DNA of 64,000 nucleotides from Allorhizobium ampelinum S4 (GTDB taxonomy: Bacteria; Pseudomonadota; Alphaproteobacteria; Rhizobiales; Rhizobiaceae): contig NC_011989.1 in NCBI RefSeq assembly GCF_000016285.1, positions 1,801,001 to 1,865,000 of the forward strand, read 5' to 3'. The stretch's first letter is position 1, and each line of letters starts with the position of its first letter. Made by a program: the position numbers and the translations under genes. The notes beneath the pieces were generated by a model that saw nothing but the letters and a program-made list of their open reading frames with translations, searched no databases and was not told the origin of the DNA. Of this stretch, positions 1 through 6,665 are shown in pieces.

Positions 1-1
1 C

Positions 2-166
2 CACGGAACCGTGGCCTTCGCAATCTGTAGCAAATGCGGGCAGGTCAAGGAGTTTCACGATCACTCCATCGACCATCGGCTGGGAGACTGGTCGAAGGGC
101 CAGGGCTTCAAGGCGGAGAAAACCACAATCGAAATTCGCGGCGTCTGCGCAGAGTGCCTCGTCTGA
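2..166 (+). CDS. zur: Fur family regulator, Zur-like, C-terminal fragment
   Basis: The reading frame enters from outside the window and gives 54 residues before TGA. The fragment carries two CxxC pairs (CSKC near the start, CAEC three residues from the end), the structural zinc site of Fur-family repressors, and a stretch typical of the C-terminal dimerisation domain. The wording around the Cys pairs and the end straight after CAECLV fit zinc-responsive Zur better than Fur or Irr, but the DNA-binding half is missing, so the subfamily is an inference. Zur proteins repress zinc uptake genes in the cytoplasm when zinc is plentiful; the neighbours that would confirm this lie upstream of the window. 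Confidence 0.7.
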   Translation, partial: HGTVAFAICSKCGQVKEFHDHSIDHRLGDWSKGQGFKAEKTTIEIRGVCAECLV

Positions 167-202
167 AATCACGCCTTCAGAGCGGTTTCAGTTCACTAGA
201 GT

Positions 203-300
203 TTGTCAGGTAAAAGTGGAAACCGGTTTTCCCGATATGACAAACGAAAACAAATGAATCTAGAGACCGTCTGGTTCAATATGAACCTGACAGTCTCTAG
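203..300. repeat. RIME1-like two-palindrome repeat, copy A
   Basis: Two imperfect palindromes (204-246, TTTGTCA...TGACAAA; 260-300, CTAGAGAC...GTCTCTAG) are joined by a linker containing CGAAAACAAA. The same architecture recurs at 5750-5836, 6562-6654 and, inverted, 47970-48075. It matches the description of Rhizobium-specific intergenic mosaic elements (RIME1). The right palindrome overlaps the end of the carbonic anhydrase gene and supplies its stop codon. Confidence 0.75.
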
Positions 301-805
301 CAAAACGCTGCCAGTTGGCGATGTAGTTTTGCGCGGAACGTTTCAGGCCTTCCACGGCCTTTTCATCGAGAGTGCGTATGGCGCGGGCCGGTGAGCCAAC
401 AATCAGGGAGTTGTCGGGAAATTCCTTACCCTCGGTAATCAGCGCATTGGCACCGATAAGGCAGTTATTGCCGATCCTGGCACCGTTCAGCACCGTCGCC
501 CCCATGCCCACCAGCGTGTTATTGCCCAGAATGCAGCCGTGAATGATGGCATTATGGCCGATTGTGCAGCCTCGCCCGATGGTCGTCGGAAAGCCCATAT
601 CGGTGTGAATGGTGACGTTTTCCTGCACATTGGAGCCTGCGCCAATGGTGATCGGCTCATTATCGCCCCGCAGCACCGCACCGAACCAGATGCCGACATC
701 CTCGCCGATGATCACATTGCCGATGACCTGCGCATTGGGCGCAACCCAGTAACGGTCGGCGGAAGGCAGGTGCGGTTTCAAATCCCCGAGGGTGTAAAGT
801 GGCAT
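260..805 (-). CDS. gamma-carbonic anhydrase family protein (left-handed beta-helix)
   Basis: This 181-residue protein is built from hexapeptide repeats ([LIV]-G-x-x-x-x), as in GENVTIHT, GRGCTIGHNAIIHGC and GNNTLVGMGATVLNG, which fold into a trimeric left-handed beta-helix. The histidines in IHTD, GHN and IHG match the zinc-binding set of gamma-carbonic anhydrases such as YrdA/PaaY; activity on CO2 cannot be judged from sequence and many family members are uncharacterised. The usual family length is 170-180. The last eleven or so residues (after WQRFA) are encoded by the palindrome of a RIME1-like repeat, so the natural C-terminus seems to have been replaced. It stands alone on the minus strand. 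Confidence 0.9.
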   Translation of the reverse strand: MPLYTLGDLKPHLPSADRYWVAPNAQVIGNVIIGEDVGIWFGAVLRGDNEPITIGAGSNVQENVTIHTDMGFPTTIGRGCTIGHNAIIHGCILGNNTLVGMGATVLNGARIGNNCLIGANALITEGKEFPDNSLIVGSPARAIRTLDEKAVEGLKRSAQNYIANWQRFARDCQVHIEPDGL

Positions 806-923
806 GGTGGCAGGTCCTTTTATCGATCTGCCACCGATCTTTCGGGATAAGCCTCAGAAAAGCAAGGGCTTTGAACCCGTTGGGACCGGGCGTGCATGTC
901 CGGCCCCTACCACTGTGGATATG

Positions 924-1292
924 TCAGCGGACATACAGCACGAAGCTGCCATCGGATGCTTCGTCAGCGTAAATCACATTTTTGAGCTCAACATTTTGTG
1001 ACAGCAATTGCCTGCGCAGAACCGGGTTTTCGCGAATGGCGGCCTGGACTTCGCGAGCCTCAGGGCTGGTTGGCGTCAAAGATCCGAGAAAGTCCTGAAA
1101 TGTGTCATGCTTTTCGATCTCATCCGGCGTGCTGATCATGAAGCGGGGATTGTGATCTGTTGCCAGCGCCCTGTCAGCGGCAGACATGGCTGCATGGCTG
1201 ATTCCAGTCATGGCGGCGGTTGCGAGAACGGCGGCAAGAGAAATTTTGGCAATGCGAGACATGGCAGTGCGAGAGTTGGCAATGCGGGACAT
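924..1292 (-). CDS. small secreted hypothetical protein
   Basis: The 122-residue product has a signal peptide (ISLAAVLATAAMTGISHA, cleavage near residue 34) and a short hydrophilic mature domain of about 85 residues without a family I recognise. The mature part has no cysteine. The N-terminus carries a duplicated MSRIA motif (residues 1-5 and 11-15) caused by a short DNA duplication around 1245-1292; the first ATG has a good GGAGGAG ribosome site about eight bases upstream, so the long form is chosen, although the second Met gives a more usual signal peptide. A hairpin-rich leader lies upstream. The function is unknown. Confidence 0.65.
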   Translation of the reverse strand: MSRIANSRTAMSRIAKISLAAVLATAAMTGISHAAMSAADRALATDHNPRFMISTPDEIEKHDTFQDFLGSLTPTSPEAREVQAAIRENPVLRRQLLSQNVELKNVIYADEASDGSFVLYVR

Positions 1293-1314
1293 GGGTTCAC
1301 TCCTCCAGGAACAA

Positions 1315-1404
1315 AACCGGCGAGAAAAACTCGTTAGCCGGTGAAGGAGATCCTCGCGCTTAATCCGTTCAAATCCAATTCACCAGCGAGTGAGATTGGA
1401 TTAA
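1315..1404 (-). other. hairpin-rich leader of the small secreted protein gene
   Basis: Two inverted repeats lie between the two small minus-strand genes: 1315-1341 (ACCGGCGAG / CTC...GCCGGT) and roughly 1372-1402 (AATCCAAT / ATTGGATT). Both would fold in the 5' untranslated RNA of the gene starting at 1292. Neither has a U-tract on the minus strand, so they are not simple terminators. Confidence 0.4.
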
Positions 1405-1474
1405 TTCTTCGTCATGTTCGCTGAGACAGCGGACATGCGGTCTGCTCAAACTCGTTGACTCAAGGCTTATGGTT

Positions 1475-1762
1475 TTACCGCAGCCGCAGCTTCAACGGCA
1501 GCCGTCGTGAATGGGGAGCCACATGAAGGTGAATATTCGCTTCCGGCTGAGAATAGCGCCAGGCGCGGGCACCGTGGCAGAGCAATAGGCTCATCAATTC
1601 CTTCGTTCTTGCGCGTGGCTTGTTGATGCCGTCTGCCAGCCGCATCGCCGCCTCATGCAGTGGATTGAGGCTGGCGCGGGGATTGAAGCGAAGCGCCTGC
1701 TCGTCTGCGCTATGGTGGTCTTCGGTCTGGCCCGCATTCCGGTGGTTTTCATTGCTTGCCAT
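1475..1762 (-). CDS. small hypothetical protein
   Basis: This 95-residue basic, soluble protein has no signal peptide and no recognisable domain. The start at 1762 has AGGA about nine bases upstream. A central segment (NPLHEAAMRLADGINKPRAR followed by TKELMSLLLCHGA) looks helical and the tail is arginine/leucine rich. It lies between the D,D-carboxypeptidase gene and the small secreted protein gene, all on the minus strand, but spacing of about 90 bases on one side and 180 on the other gives no firm operon. I cannot name a function, and a spurious call is possible. Confidence 0.45.
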   Translation of the reverse strand: MASNENHRNAGQTEDHHSADEQALRFNPRASLNPLHEAAMRLADGINKPRARTKELMSLLLCHGARAWRYSQPEANIHLHVAPHSRRLPLKLRLR

Positions 1763-1852
1763 GGATTACATCCTCGTACGCATTACATTTCGAGGTGAAC
1801 TGACCGAGACCTGCATAGATACATATGCTGAAGCCTCGGTAAGACAGAGTGA

Positions 1853-3316
1853 TTACTGCATTGCGGCCCAGCAGCTGACGCCTGCCTTTTTCAAGCGATT
1901 GCAGGCATTGACCGCAGACTTCTGATCATCGAAGCCGACAAACCGGGCGCGATAGACCTGAGATGCTCCTTCGCCATAGGCCATGGCGAAAGGCCGCGCA
2001 CCCTTGAGGGAAATACCGCTCTTGGCACGGGCGCTTTTCAGCAGGTCCATCGCCGCTTCCTGGCTATCCGAAACACCGATCTGGACGGTCCAGCCCGAAG
2101 GTGCCGCAGTTGGGGCCTTGGTGGAGAACGTGACTGTGTTGTCGACATCGGCTGGCGGTTTGGGGCCAGATGACTTGGAGTGGCGCGACGCACTTTTGCG
2201 GGTCTGCGGCATGGGAGCCGATTCTGTTTCCAGGGCCTGGCTTGCCTCCGCTTGCTTCGCAAGGGCGGCAACCGCATCATTGGCGCCTCCTCCACCGGCA
2301 TAAGCTGTTTCGCTTAGGCTACCTGTGTCATAGCGTCCGCCGGGTACGGGCACACCGGATTGAGGCAATTGGGGTGCAACGGCGGTTTCGCGGGCAACAG
2401 GCGCCATCGGCTCCGGCACGGTGCTTTGGCGGGCAATAAGCGGACTTGCGCCACCACGACGGGAGGCTTCCGGTACATAGGTTGCCATCAGCTTCCGCAT
2501 CTGGTTGTCGCGCGCGGCACCTGAGGCACCGCCCAGCACCACGCCAACCACTGATTTACCATCGATCTGCAGCGAGGTCACAAGGTTGAAGCCGGAGGCA
2601 TTGGTAAAGCCGGTCTTGATCCCGTCGACGCCGCGCACCGAGCCGATGAGGCGATTGTGATTGCCGATTACCTGGCGACCATAGGTGAAGCTGCGGGTGG
2701 AAAAGTAAGCGTAATATTGCGGAAAATGCTGTCTTAGCGCCATGCCCAGCCGCGCCTGATCGCGGGCCGTGGTCATCTGGCCGGAGTTTGGCAGGCCATT
2801 CGCATTGCGATAGGTGGTCCGCGACATGCCAAGTGCGCGTGCCTTGGATGTCATCATCTGGGCAAACCGGGCCTCGGAGCCGCCGAGATATTCGCCGAAC
2901 GCAGTGGCCGCGTCATTGGCGGAGCGGGTGACGAGGGCCTGAATGCCTTGCTCAACGGTAAAGCTGCCGCCGGGCCTGAGGCCAAGCTTGGATGGTGGCT
3001 CGGAGGCAGCATGGGCCGACACGGGAACAGAAGAATTCAACCGGATCCGGCCTTTCTCCAGCGCTTCGAAAACCAGATACAGGGTCATCATCTTAGTGAG
3101 CGATGCGGGATAACGCAGGCTGTCGGCATCGGTGGCGCGCAAAACCTTGCCATTATTCACATCCACAACGATGTCGGCATAGCGCGATGCGGCAGCAGCC
3201 TCGGGAGCCGGAGCCACCAACGTGGCGCAGACCAGAGCCACGGTGAGAGAGACACGCATGACAGGCCGAACAATCATGTTTCGACCAAGGAGGCTAGCAA
3301 CTCGCATATTCACCAC
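1853..3316 (-). CDS. D-alanyl-D-alanine carboxypeptidase with C-terminal SPOR domain
   Basis: A periplasmic penicillin-binding enzyme of the S11/DacA type that trims the terminal D-Ala from peptidoglycan stem peptides. All three active-site motifs are present: SxxK (SLTK near residue 72), SxN (SAN near 132) and KTG (near 234). A signal peptide core (VSLTVALVCATLVA) precedes them. A Pro/Ala-rich linker of about 120 residues leads to a C-terminal SPOR domain (about residues 405-485), which binds denuded glycan strands and usually targets enzymes to the division site. The GTG at 3316 is chosen because GGAAAGA lies just upstream; ATGs at 3352, 3307 and 3277 are alternatives. The GTG form has 487 residues. 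Confidence 0.92.
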   Translation of the reverse strand: MVNMRVASLLGRNMIVRPVMRVSLTVALVCATLVAPAPEAAAASRYADIVVDVNNGKVLRATDADSLRYPASLTKMMTLYLVFEALEKGRIRLNSSVPVSAHAASEPPSKLGLRPGGSFTVEQGIQALVTRSANDAATAFGEYLGGSEARFAQMMTSKARALGMSRTTYRNANGLPNSGQMTTARDQARLGMALRQHFPQYYAYFSTRSFTYGRQVIGNHNRLIGSVRGVDGIKTGFTNASGFNLVTSLQIDGKSVVGVVLGGASGAARDNQMRKLMATYVPEASRRGGASPLIARQSTVPEPMAPVARETAVAPQLPQSGVPVPGGRYDTGSLSETAYAGGGGANDAVAALAKQAEASQALETESAPMPQTRKSASRHSKSSGPKPPADVDNTVTFSTKAPTAAPSGWTVQIGVSDSQEAAMDLLKSARAKSGISLKGARPFAMAYGEGASQVYRARFVGFDDQKSAVNACNRLKKAGVSCWAAMQ

Positions 3317-3556
3317 TGCACTCTTTCCTGAATTCCAGCCCTGATCACGCATAGGGTCGGGGCAACATGCCCGGTCTGGTGCTATGCGTATGAATTCTTG
3401 CTTTGGCCGCCCCCCAGCGACATATTTCCTGACGCTAACACCACAGCGTTACCAAGTGGTTTATGATGAACAACAGGTTGCCGGTCCCTGCTGCATTTTT
3501 CTAAAATTTTGCCGATGCCCATAAAAATCTGCGCCAAGTCTGGACAAGGTTCGGAT

Positions 3557-4312
3557 CTACTCACTCGACACGGTCAGTCGGGAAGCGACGAATGCTTCGA
3601 CGGCGGTATCAATTTGCCGCCAGTCGGCCAATTTCTGGCGCGAGAACCGGTAAAGCACACTGAGATCGTGACCGGCGTTCAGGTCGCGCTGGCAGGTGTC
3701 GACGGCGGGGCCGTCCTGTTGCAGCCCGGCTTGATCGGGGGAAAGGCAGCGGATGGCGAAGTCCGGGCGACCCGGCCGTGGTGCCGTATAGAGAATTTCG
3801 CCGTCATAGCCGCTGCCCGCGCGAAAGCGGTGGCCGGTCAGGCCAAAGGGGCCTGGCTGCGGCGTTCCTTCGAACAATTGTTTGTAGATCGGCTCGATCC
3901 GGCCTGACATGTCGCGTGACATGGTGCTCTGGGAGATCTGGAGGAAAATCAAATCGTTCGATTGGCTGATATCGTCGAAACGTAGCCGGTCAGCCTGACT
4001 GTAGCCACGCATTTCCGGCCATGTCAGGGCCAGATCCACCCGGGCCAGGGCGCCATCCTGGCGCTGGCGTTGGAACCTTATGGCGTTGTCTTCAATGCGC
4101 AAATGATCAAGGCCAATGGTGATCGCCCGCGGTGTCGTGCTCTCGCTGCGCCGATCACTTGTCAGCGCCCGGCCAATCCAGTCACTGCCGAGAAACAGCG
4201 CCAGGGAAAAGACCAGGAGAAGGGCGAGACCCACAAAGCAAACCGTCAGCGCCCTGGTGGAAATCAGGGGCTTCTCAATGTTGGTTGTGGGTAACTTGAC
4301 GGCGTGGTCCAT
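3557..4312 (-). CDS. conserved hypothetical single-pass inner-membrane protein
   Basis: The 251-residue protein has a short cytoplasmic N-terminus, one membrane helix (about residues 20-42, VCFVGLALLLVFSLALFLG) and a roughly 200-residue domain predicted to be periplasmic. The soluble part has two cysteines (AIRCLSPD and DTCQRDL) that could form a disulfide. I do not recognise the domain. The start at ATG 4312 is preferred over an upstream GTG (4351) because GAAGG precedes it. It is followed by about 240 bases before the carboxypeptidase start, so the two may be separate units. Confidence 0.6.
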   Translation of the reverse strand: MDHAVKLPTTNIEKPLISTRALTVCFVGLALLLVFSLALFLGSDWIGRALTSDRRSESTTPRAITIGLDHLRIEDNAIRFQRQRQDGALARVDLALTWPEMRGYSQADRLRFDDISQSNDLIFLQISQSTMSRDMSGRIEPIYKQLFEGTPQPGPFGLTGHRFRAGSGYDGEILYTAPRPGRPDFAIRCLSPDQAGLQQDGPAVDTCQRDLNAGHDLSVLYRFSRQKLADWRQIDTAVEAFVASRLTVSSE

Positions 4313-4599
4313 GCTTTGACTGGCCTTCTCTTGGCTGCGCAACCGTTCCACGTCATCATGGGTGAGGCACTGGCCAACAACCTGAAAGACGGGACCCGAG
4401 TCGCGCGTAGAAGCATGGTCAGGGCATGGTTAATGGCACGTTAATGGTGCCCTTGCGCCCGTCCGCAAATTTCCAAAAAAGTGAGCCGGCTCCGTGGCAG
4501 CGGAACCGGCTCTTGGCCTTGGTCGGACGGAGATGCGGGGACGACCGGGGCCAATATCTGCCAGACGTCGTGGATGCGGTCGCGTCCTCGCCTTGGCGG

Positions 4600-5214
4600 T
4601 CAGTTTTTCGGAAGGGCGGCAACCGTTGGCGCGCGCCCATCCTGGATCTTCATCCATTGACCCGGATTGTCGGAGGACTGGCGTTTCAGGAACGTATATT
4701 CCGTATCCGACCAGAGCAGTACCTTGTTGCGCATGTTGTCGAGGATGAAATCACCGCGATCGGTGCGGACGGTCAGCACGGCATGGCCGTCGCCATTCGG
4801 TTGCAGCACCACGGTTATCAGCAGGTTGGATTCGTCTACGCCTTTCGCAATCAACTGACGGCGCTTGAGCAGGGCGTAATCTTCGCAGTCGCCGGCAACG
4901 GTTGGGTATTCCCACCATTCCTCGACACCGTAAAGATCCATATCGGTTTCCGGCTTGATCGTGGTGTTGACGGTGTAGTTCACGGCAAGAATGTCTTGCC
5001 AGAGCGCGGGCGTCAGCTGTTGCGGACCTCTGTCGCTGCCGGAGGGGCGGCATTCGCTGGCATAACGCTGGCAGAACTCGTAATGGCCTATCGGCTGACT
5101 GGCTCTGCCATTGATTTTCATCGAAGGCTGGCCGGCAAAAGCCGCTTGTGCGCTGGCGAATGCCACGATAGCGGCGATGATGGTGAAACCTGTTGTCGTC
5201 TTCTTGTTCGTCAT
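4600..5214 (-). CDS. BTLCP family transglutaminase-like cysteine peptidase, secreted
   Basis: The 204-residue protein has a signal peptide (about residues 1-27, ending AAFA) and the bacterial transglutaminase-like cysteine proteinase fold. The likely catalytic triad is visible: Cys110 in GDCEDYALLKR, His144 in GDGHAVLTV and Asp159 in FILDN. Family members in other bacteria (LapG-like) process surface proteins, but BTLCPs in rhizobia are mostly uncharacterised and many stand alone, as here. The upstream region is unusually AT-rich and contains a 14-base direct repeat spaced 21 bases apart. Confidence 0.85.
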   Translation of the reverse strand: MTNKKTTTGFTIIAAIVAFASAQAAFAGQPSMKINGRASQPIGHYEFCQRYASECRPSGSDRGPQQLTPALWQDILAVNYTVNTTIKPETDMDLYGVEEWWEYPTVAGDCEDYALLKRRQLIAKGVDESNLLITVVLQPNGDGHAVLTVRTDRGDFILDNMRNKVLLWSDTEYTFLKRQSSDNPGQWMKIQDGRAPTVAALPKN

Positions 5215-5749
5215 TGGGTGTCTCCCCGTTATGGGAGTACAATGACAGTGATACTTTGCCGTCTGGCAAAATTGGAAGGTAGGAATAAGTACAAAATCGA
5301 AGAAAATAAGTATAAAATTAAAATAAAATTTTAGGCAATTTACTCCTGTTTTCTATGGGAATTGACAAGGCGGGCGGGGGCGAATGACGATGCCTGCATC
5401 GTAAACAGGATTGTTATCTATCTGAAAAATATTGAAAAAATACAGAAAGGCACGCCAGGAAAAGTGTGGCGTGTTGTCCCGAAAGGGCGCATCATTGTCC
5501 CGCGAGTTTAAGTTGAGGTTGATGTCGAGTGGACCCAAAAAGGGATTTATCGCCAAAAAACCGCAGGGAATACTCGAATTACTCCAAAAATGCATGGGTT
5601 TTGGTGAATGATGGATGAACAGGATTGGGATCAGGCATAAGGCTGGAAAATATACAGCGCTTTTCGCCTTGGCTGGATGAGCGAGATGACGCAGGAGATT
5701 TGGAAGGCAACAGAAAGCCGACCACGGAATCCTCTGAGCATGCTCGAAA
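5215..5749. other. long intergenic region upstream of the BTLCP gene
   Basis: About 530 bases lie between the BTLCP gene and the repeat copy next to the PilZ gene. The proximal part (5281-5335) is extremely AT-rich and carries the imperfect direct repeats AATAAGTACAAAAT (5284-5297) and AATAAGTATAAAAT (5305-5318). The rest has no convincing gene: open frames here lack ribosome sites and have odd composition. Confidence 0.6.
5284..5318. promoter_or_regulatory. AT-rich direct repeats, candidate operator of the BTLCP gene
   Basis: Two 14-base sites differing at one position (C/T) start exactly 21 bases apart, two helical turns, so a regulator could contact both on one face. They end about 70 bases upstream of the BTLCP start codon. 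Sequence-specific regulation is an inference; no regulator is encoded next to them. Confidence 0.35.
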
Positions 5750-5836
5750 CTGCCAGGGTGAAGTGAAACCCGATGTCGCGAAAAGACAGCCACTATCAAG
5801 CGGCGGTGCGGCTTAATATGAACCTGACGGGTCCTA
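5750..5836. repeat. degenerate RIME1-like repeat, copy D
   Basis: The stretch aligns by eye with copy A: GCCAGGGTGAAGTGAAACC matches the first palindrome, AAAAGACAGCC its right arm, and AATATGAACCTGACGGGTCCTA the right half of the second palindrome. The left half of the second palindrome has decayed. It ends in the stop codon of the PilZ gene. Confidence 0.55.
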
Positions 5837-6445
5837 CAGAAACTCTGTCAGGGCCTCGCGGGATTGCAGGGTGGTGAACTCGATGGCAACGCCTTCAAGG
5901 AAGTGGCGCACGACGCGGCCGCGCATGCTGCCCAGGCGCACCGCAGTGCCAAGAGGTGGGCGAATATCGATATCGATCGCCGCACCGGAAAGGGACAGGT
6001 CCATGATCCGGCAGCTATATTTACGTCCGTCATCAAAGACCAGTTCGGTGCGCGGCTGCTTTGGTGTCAGTCGGTCATGACGGCGGTCTTCCGGCAGGCC
6101 CAGTTCGTGCTTGTTGGCAATCCAGGTCAATTGAGCAGCAAGCTTTTCGCGTTTGCGCTCCGTTGCAACAATGCTGATGACAAAGCCATCATCGGTGGTC
6201 TTGATCACGGTGCCTTCGATGCGGCCGATGTGGTCGATATAGGCAATGATCCTTTCACCTGGCACGGGGCGGGCAGCGCAGATCACTCGGACGTCGCCCG
6301 GTGACATATCCACCGTCAGGCAGACATATTCATCCTCGCTCGGCACCATCAGCCGACCCTCAAGACTCACGGAGACGCGCTGAAACGCCCGCTGAACCGG
6401 GGGACGTGCTGAACCGCTATTGGGAGCCTGGTTATAGGAATACAT
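5834..6445 (-). CDS. PilZ domain protein, probable c-di-GMP receptor
   Basis: The 203-residue cytoplasmic protein has two PilZ-like segments. The C-terminal one has both c-di-GMP-binding motifs: RxxxR (RRHDR, about residue 118) and D-x-S-x-x-G (DLSLSGAA, about residue 148). The N-terminal one (QRVSVSLEGRLMVP, about residues 20-95) has the fold's hydrophobic pattern but lacks an intact D-x-S-x-x-G. PilZ proteins of this size in Rhizobiales link c-di-GMP to motility or exopolysaccharide. The ATG at 6445 is chosen; a TTG at 6460 is in frame but neither has a strong ribosome site. Its stop codon lies in a degenerate RIME1-like repeat. Confidence 0.85.
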   Translation of the reverse strand: MYSYNQAPNSGSARPPVQRAFQRVSVSLEGRLMVPSEDEYVCLTVDMSPGDVRVICAARPVPGERIIAYIDHIGRIEGTVIKTTDDGFVISIVATERKREKLAAQLTWIANKHELGLPEDRRHDRLTPKQPRTELVFDDGRKYSCRIMDLSLSGAAIDIDIRPPLGTAVRLGSMRGRVVRHFLEGVAIEFTTLQSREALTEFL

Positions 6446-6561
6446 GCAACGATTCTTCAACGCTTTGAGTCGCCTGAAATATTAGGCGCTATGCGTTAAC
6501 AGAGTGTTTTGCTCTTCACCGATCTGTCCACAGATCTTCAGGGGCTAAAGCTAAAGATAGG

Positions 6562-6654
6562 ACCTGAGAGAAATGAAACGGTCTTCTCGAAAAGACAAGC
6601 GAAAACAAAGGAAACGGTAGCCTGCCTGGTTCTATCCGAACCTGACAGGCTACC
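6562..6654. repeat. RIME1-like repeat, copy B
   Basis: The second palindrome is excellent (6616-6654, GGTAGCCTG...CAGGCTACC), the linker CGAAAACAAA is conserved, and the first palindrome (about 6562-6600) is partly decayed. The element lies 11 bases 3' of the phosphatase stop codon, in the same relative polarity as the other copies. Confidence 0.7.
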
Positions 6655-6665
6655 GGCTATTGGGC

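Noticed and set aside
3382..3564. A 60-codon frame upstream of the carboxypeptidase gene
   Set aside because: It lacks an initiation signal and has no recognisable features; the region is better seen as a promoter gap.
5353..5799. A 148-codon minus-strand frame in the gap between the BTLCP and PilZ genes
   Set aside because: It has no ribosome site, unusual composition and no recognisable fold, and it overlaps a degenerate repeat.
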